Assembly: GCA_949128115.1 (NCBI GenBank)
Contig: OX421962.1
Span: forward strand, 62,041,787-62,105,786
Direction: 5' to 3'
DNA from: Anaspis maculata
Taxonomy: Eukaryota; Arthropoda; Insecta; Coleoptera; Scraptiidae
Length of the DNA stretch: 64,000 nt
Part shown: one piece after another, positions 58,251 through 64,000 of the stretch
Layout of the letters: each line of letters starts with the position of its first letter
How positions within the stretch are numbered: position 1 is the stretch's first letter
Program-made: the position numbers and the translations under genes
The notes under the pieces: generated by a model
Database searches by the model: none
What the model saw: only the letters and a program-made list of their open reading frames with translations
What the model was told of the DNA's origin: nothing

Positions 58251-59709
58251 AAAATACAGTGTGTTTTTAAACCGCGGATACGGAGAGCGGTACACCATAT
58301 GAAATCTTTAGGAACCTCAAAATCAAACAAAATGAAAATTGAGATTTACTGTCCATTTTCACCACCTACTTCGAACCTACGTAGAGTCAACAAGTCGTTC
58401 CCGAAAATTTTGTCTTATTAAATTTGATGTTTGGACTGCTACGCACAATTTGAATTCTGTTAAAAGTTTTTGTTGGCACTATCTTTTTTAGTTGCGAGTC
58501 CGTGTTTTGCAAGGTATTACATAAGTACTTTCCATAAAGTTTCTGCAGGTTGTTGAATAAAACAGAACAAAATTTCTAAACCATCAAGGAACTCTCCGTT
58601 TGAGAAAAAACTCAAATTCCAACCACAAAGATGTGGAGATAGTCTTCGAAGTAAAGGATGGTTTCTGGATTTTCCGCCTATCTTTTTCATTTACACGGTG
58701 ATCACAAAAAATCATTTCTTTGGATTTGCACTGAAGCGAGTACTCAAATGGCGCACTTGCCTCGAAGACTCACTTATCCCACTTCATATCAAAATGAGTC
58801 AACAGCTAGAAAAAAAAAAGATTTTCTTTCAAACTCATTACAAAAAAATTCTTCGGAACAAAACCGTGTAATCTTCTGCTCTGCATCGGTCAAGGGACAA
58901 AAGAATCGTTTCAATGCATTTAAAAAAAAAAATAATTTTCGAAGTTCATGATTCACTCTATACCTATGGAAAACAAAAATGCATTCATGCACATATCCAG
59001 TGGTTTATAGTTTTAACTCAATATTCCACTAAAACAAGTTTACCAAAATCTTTCGAAACAACGAAATGTAGAATGGGTCGAAGGACCATGGTCTGACCCT
59101 TCATAACTTCGAAAATAAAGTCCTCTTCGATTTCTTGTATTCTTCCTATAGTATACAAGAATAAAGTACAAGGGATATTTTTTATGTCTATTGTACCTTT
59201 ACCTATGTATAGGTATACCGAACTACTACTACTGTCTGTGCCCGAGATTATTTGAGCACGCTGAAGACTTTATGTCTAATGGCAATTTACAATATTGTTG
59301 ATAGGCACTTCTATACCTGTTATGTTATTAGTCATATAAGTCTTAATAAGTACGCCTGGTGTTATTGTCATTGTAAGTTTAACGCTTGTGTTTACAATGA
59401 ATTAATCTTTGCTACTTAGAGGTACCTACTGCCGTTAACTTTAATTATCTTCGACTAGGTAGTAGTGGACTTTTTAATAAGTCACCTGCAACACTGATTA
59501 ATTCACTGTCAATTCTTGTAAGTAGCAAGAGGTACGGAGGTGACATTTTAACACCACGACGTCATGTTTGTAAGTGCTGTCTACCAATAGTATTATTAAT
59601 AATTAGTAGCAGGCAATCGTATATACCTTTTGATGTTTGAAATGGAATCTGGGAACGAGTGAAACACACGTGATGTTTTTTTTTTAAATTTATGCCGGTC
59701 AAAAGATTC
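58251..59709. other. no supported feature
   Basis: Short frames only, the longest 97 codons at 58658-58951. No repeats noticed. Confidence 0.45.
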
Positions 59710-59711
59710 TA

Positions 59712-60072
59712 CCGAGCGTTCATCAATTAAATGGGTCAAGGGTGCCTATGAATTCAAAAACGTCTGTCGAAACTAGCGTAATCCTTTTGTAATAAATTTG
59801 TCAAACTTTGACAAACTACGTCCCATTTTATTGATCTCTGATCTGCCATAAGTGCACAAGAATACTTCAAGTTCTAAAATAGTCCTCGATCATGTAGGTT
59901 TTGTGCCCTGCCGTGAAAACCACATTTAAAATGTTCCAAAAACGAAAACTGCGACTGGTTTGACAAATTACGATAACCAAAAAATTACAGACATCAAATG
60001 AACGATGCTAGTTCCGACAGATGTTTTCAAAGTCACAGGCACCCTTGACCCATTTAATTAATGAACGCTCGG
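59712..60072. mobile_element. 361-bp TA-flanked MITE, copy 2 (pair at 42.4 kb)
   Basis: Direct-orientation relative of 42410-42778, differing by scattered substitutions and an 8-bp length change near the left end. TIRs are CCGAGCGTTCAT / ATGAACGCTCGG flanked by TA (59710-59711, 60073-60074). Confidence 0.92.
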
Positions 60073-60113
60073 TACCTTCAAAGTTTTCAAGGTCAAACCT
60101 GAATCACTCTATA

Positions 60114-60666
60114 CAGGGTGATTCAAAAATGGCGCATTTCCTCCCGTGTACGTTGTGGGAGACGTTGAGGGAGCACAAAAAAAATAGTAAAAAAAAATTG
60201 GCTCATTTATCCTTCGAGTTATGAAGAGGTGAAGTTGAGAATTTAACTTCTTCAGTTTGCATGATTTCAAAGCAAAGCATTGTTACTTGCGAAAAGTCAC
60301 ATGTCCTTAGTAGTTCCCGATTGAAAATTTCTCTTGCAATTGAGATTTGAGTCGTATATTCAAATTTCAAAATTCGTCTTTTACCTCAAAAGTGCCGTGA
60401 AAATACATTTGGCAAGTATGTTTGATATGGTCTGGCAGGTCCTACGGAGTTTCCAGGGTAACATTACAATAATGCTATTGTGATGTACCTCTTTGATCTA
60501 AAGGTGCCAGGTAGGTACTAACGCGATGGTGCCAGATTGGAGAAATTTGTTTTTGTTAATAACTTGCACGTCGAAGACAATTAATTTTTTTAATTATTTT
60601 TCCCATGCTCCGTTAACGTCCACTATAACGTGCCCGAAAGGAAATGCGCCATTTTTGAATCACCTG
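60114..60666. mobile_element. 553-bp TIR element, CAGGGTGATTC ends
   Basis: The left end CAGGGTGATTCAAAAATGG (continuing CGCATTTCCT) matches the inverted right end with a single missing G. TA on both sides (60112-60113, 60667-60668). No coding frame of note. Belongs to the CAGGGTG-ended group. Confidence 0.9.
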
Positions 60667-60722
60667 TATAGTGGTATATTAAGGGCCAATTTTCCACTCT
60701 AGGATTGACCACCCACTTGATT

Positions 60723-60770
60723 TTGTTGCTATCGATTTTATTGTTGCAACAATTGTTTCCATAGCGACAA
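60723..60770. repeat. Palindrome centred on ATTGTTGCAACAATT
   Basis: TTGTTGCTAT and ATAGCGACAA pair around the 15-base core, which is also the centre of the MITE at 53241-53368. It may be a truncated relative. Confidence 0.6.
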
Positions 60771-60909
60771 ATCCAAAAATACAGGCTGTCCTACCAAGTC
60801 ACCAACAATACCAACATAGCTGAGGGAAGATGGACTTTTTCCAGGCAATTCAAAATCGAGTTCAAATTCTGCACTCGCAATTTCCCTGAGGTCATCAGTT
60901 TCCGATATA

Positions 60910-62150
60910 CAGGGTGATACATGGTGTTTAACAAGAAATTTTGTTCAATCAATAGTATTGATTGGAATTTTGCACGTGCATTCTCCCATCACTTGACGGC
61001 CTTGTATGACCTACTCATTCAAGAAAAAAGGACAGGGCCATACTCGAAATTTTGTTTTTCGGACTCTCGTTGAGGAAGTCATCCTGTATACCTACACTTT
61101 TCTTGAAAATATATAGAATACATACATAATAATACATGATACATAAATACATAGATACATGAAAAATGCTACAAAAACTGATGCTCGGATTTTCTGGCGC
61201 TTTCAGCTGATTCGAAGAAGAAGTTGATTCACTTAAACGTCATCAGTCAAACGCTATTCCAGATGATCTAACAAAGTCACCATTTCAATTTAGGTGTTCA
61301 TGAATTCAGGAGTATTTTCTGAAAACATAATAAATAGGTATTGCGTACTTTGGCTTGAATTACTCAAAAACAAAGAATACGCAACCCCAGTCGGTTGCAC
61401 GGTGAGCTCGGCCTCGCTTTCAAAGGCGAAGGTCCCGGGTTTAAATCCGCACTGGGCCAGACGGAGTTTTTCACGCGTTCCTTAATACTGGGGCATCTAC
61501 TATCGTGCGGTGAGGCCACGGGAGAAGGGATGAAACGAGAAAGTCATCGAAACAAAACCCCACTGATTCAAACATGTCTTCGTTGTTATCGTCATCATCA
61601 TCGTCATCGTTACTAAAAATTCCCTAATGAAAAATGCCCTGTAAAAAAAAAGAATAGGGTTCTGAATTTATCATTGATTCAATAGAACACAAAAATTAAA
61701 ATGATGACTTAAAATTGCTCATCTGGAATGGCGTTCGGCTATTTGAATTGATATTCCTGAAAATGTTGCTGGGAATTTCAGAAAAATTTGAGTTGATAAT
61801 GTTTTTCTTAGAATCAGCTGAAGAGTGCCAAACAATCTGTGTAGCAATTTTCATTAGAATTTGATAACAGATTTTAGAATGAGGTGTACGCAGGATGATT
61901 TTTTCAACAAAAACTCGGAGAACAAAATTTTGAGCACGGTCCTGTACTTCTTTCGCAATCAATAAATACAAAGCATTTAAAAGATATATACATATGACAA
62001 ATTTCTGTCGATTATATTAATCTATTTGCGATTTATAGTAAATCAAAATTTTCGACCAAACACATAAATCACCAGATGCAGATTCAGATTTGTTTCGAAG
62101 AAGTCTGCACCTATCCCTAATCTATGTCGGTTACTTCGTGGGACATCCTG
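60910..62150. mobile_element. 1.24-kb foldback, CAGGGTGATAC / CATCCTG ends
   Basis: The left arm (60910-about 61297) and right arm (about 61690-62150) are diverged inverted copies. Paired blocks include CTCGAAATTTTGTT, TCATCCTG(T/C), TTCAGCTGATTC, (G/A)CGC(T/C)ATTCCAGATGA and CA(C/T)CATTT(C/T)AATTT with complements. TA occurs at both ends. The loop carries a SINE-like insert. No transposase frame. Confidence 0.82.
61385..61640 (+). mobile_element. SINE-like sequence with tRNA-related head
   Basis: GTCGGTTGCACGGTGAGCTC begins a tRNA-like segment. TCGCTTTCAAAGGCGA can form an anticodon-like arm, and GGGTTTAAATCC at 61437-61448 resembles a B box or T-arm. An unrelated body follows, then an irregular (ATC)n-type tail (GTCATCATCATCGTCATCG near 61590). 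Head, body and simple-repeat tail is the layout of a tRNA-derived SINE. The A box is weak and no target duplication was found. It is nested in the loop of the 60910-62150 foldback. Confidence 0.5.
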
Positions 62151-64000
62151 TATAAAGGTCAGCTGAAACTGAAAAACTGACTCTCAAACCAGTGACAACA
62201 AAACCAAATAAGGAATTAATAACTCTAGGCTGAAAAACTGACCCTCACCTCGGGTTCCACCAAACTTTTATCAACGCGATAACTTTATCACTCTCATAGT
62301 AACTAAGCAACTGGCCATCCTATTGGCTGGTGCAAAGCAACTACCAGCGTTATGGTCAATCAATTTTATTCAGCGTTTGTTGAATTTAATGGAAATGCAT
62401 TAAAAACTTCAATTACCACACAACAATGTTGCAATATAGCTGTAAGGTATAGGTATATTCAAAGAAGTCGCCCATTATTCTTATAATTGATCCTATTGCC
62501 ATGCAAATAGTATTGATGAAACTCTTCATCAAAGACCTACTTTGCCAAAGCAAAAAATAAACAAGATAACAAGAATACAATTTATTCTTAAGTAATTAAG
62601 CCACCGAACACATTTTGATGGGTAATGAATATATCCTTTGCTGACTTTCACAAATGAAATTGATGGATGGTTAGGTACTGTGTTGGTCTGATGAAAAATT
62701 ATTGGTGATTTCAAACTTAATTATTAATTAACCGTGTATTATTGAGTATTTGGCCAATACAGTGACGAGTAACCTTTCGGTTTTTAAACAGTGGTTCTTG
62801 TTAAAGTGATACTGAACATTGAGCATCAGGTAAAAATTCAGAAGTCGACTTAAAAGGGGTATTTTTGACAACAATGATAATTAAAGGTAACCAGATGGTG
62901 GCAGCTAGGGGCACCGTAAAAATTACTATTGTTTCACTAGAATTATCTCCAGTAATTTGACGGGAAATTGCAGGTATTATCTGCAGTAGTTTTTTTTCAA
63001 CCTAAGGTAAAATCTATTAAATATAATAAATTAGATGTATAGAACCTCACAGTTAATGGTTAAGTAAGAAACGCGATATCTGCTTAGATATAGAATTATT
63101 TCAGGTTGAGTAATTGCCAATTTGGAATACCTGGGGTCAAAATACAGCGCGAACAAAAATAAAATCGGGAGGAGTGACCTGTCCTGTCTGATCATGTATC
63201 TTTGAGGTAGGTCTTTGATGAGCGTGTGTGTTATCTTTTCTCGGCATAATGCATTTCAGTCAACGCTATTACAGCAAGAGCTTATTCTGTTGATCCAAGC
63301 TTAATGTCACCACAGATTTTAAATTACAATACAAGAGCTTGTGTAAGGTACTGCTTCTATTTCTTAGTTCTTTTCACATGGAACAAAATATGTAGGTAAT
63401 AATATCCTCAAATTGTCAAGAAAGTTTTAACCGAGTTTTCAACTCTTTACCAATACTTTGAACTTTTCTAGAGGTAAGTTTGAAATACCAAGCTCCAGTG
63501 TTGAGACTGCCACAATTAGCTGTGTAGAGGTCGAAAGTCACAAAAAGCCTGTCGGAATGCTTTTATCTGGAAAGGTTGTGGTTGTTGCATATAAACCGTG
63601 AGTTTTTTACACTATACCGGCCATAAGCAGCAGGTAGGTACGTAATTTCATAACGGTAAACAAAAAATATGAAATGCCTTTCGCATACATATTTTTTCCC
63701 GAAAAAAAAAGCTCAGTGACAATTGCAATTTAATTGACATTCCTTAATTTCTCGCAACTCATTGAGCACGCAAAAATACAGTTACACCCTGATAAATTAC
63801 ATGTGCGGCACACACTGAATACACCATTATTATTAACGCATAATGCAATTTAAATTAACAGCGTTTATGGTGTAATTAATATTGTCATTCGATTCGTTCA
63901 TTATTTTGCTTGCTTTTCGGTGTTCGCCTCATGTAAATAATTTGTGAAATTTTATTTATTTCCATTTGAGTTTTTTTTTTAGCAAAACTCAAGTACAGTT
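62151..64000. other. no supported feature
   Basis: No recognisable domain, repeat arm or splice-bounded exon to the right edge. Confidence 0.45.

Overview
The window looks like intron or intergenic sequence from an AT-rich arthropod nuclear genome, probably an insect and perhaps hemipteran-like. This rests on mariner-, Tigger/pogo-, hAT- and Harbinger-type DNA elements, Ty3/gypsy-type gag, non-LTR reverse-transcriptase debris, CA and TAA microsatellites, spliceosomal-type splice signals, and the absence of any long host reading frame. The species cannot be fixed from the sequence alone. No rRNA, functional tRNA or CRISPR array was seen, and no complete host gene is recognisable.

Layout. 0-9.6 kb: palindromic elements, one copy of a dispersed repeat, a mariner-type transposase fragment between inverted repeats, and a foldback element carrying tRNA-like sequence. 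9.6-19 kb: mostly featureless, with an unrecognised intronless ORF at 12 kb, a short RT motif remnant at 13.9 kb and small MITEs near 15.7-16 kb. 19-22.4 kb: a foldback, a TA-flanked element and a broken non-LTR RT 3' end. 22.5-28.1 kb: a 5,586-bp LTR retrotransposon on the minus strand, with two 1,587-bp LTRs that show one difference by eye and an ATAT target duplication. It carries gag but no pol. 30-31.3 kb: a second mariner-type pseudogene and an unknown ORF. 32-38 kb: dispersed repeats, twin palindromes and a (CA)n locus. 39.2-41.6 kb: a 2.4-kb foldback with a Tigger/pogo derivative nested in it. 42-49 kb: MITEs, a GC-rich dimeric satellite, a second (CA)n locus and a 270-bp tandem array. 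51.7-62.2 kb: a dense run of TIR elements (hAT, Harbinger-like, TA-flanked MITEs and foldbacks), one with a SINE-like insert.

Two places on the minus strand, at 8.02 kb and 56.60 kb, share a distinctive arrangement: polypyrimidine tract, CAG, then at once a 5' splice-site-like GTAYGT, and 45 or 61 nt further on a second donor. This is the layout expected of recursive splice sites with an associated short exon, or of micro-exons. If real, much of the window is one very long intron of a minus-strand gene, which would fit the lack of exons and the transposon load.

The most distinctive repeat theme is a set of at least five long foldback elements with different bodies but similar termini (CAGGGTG or close variants next to TA).
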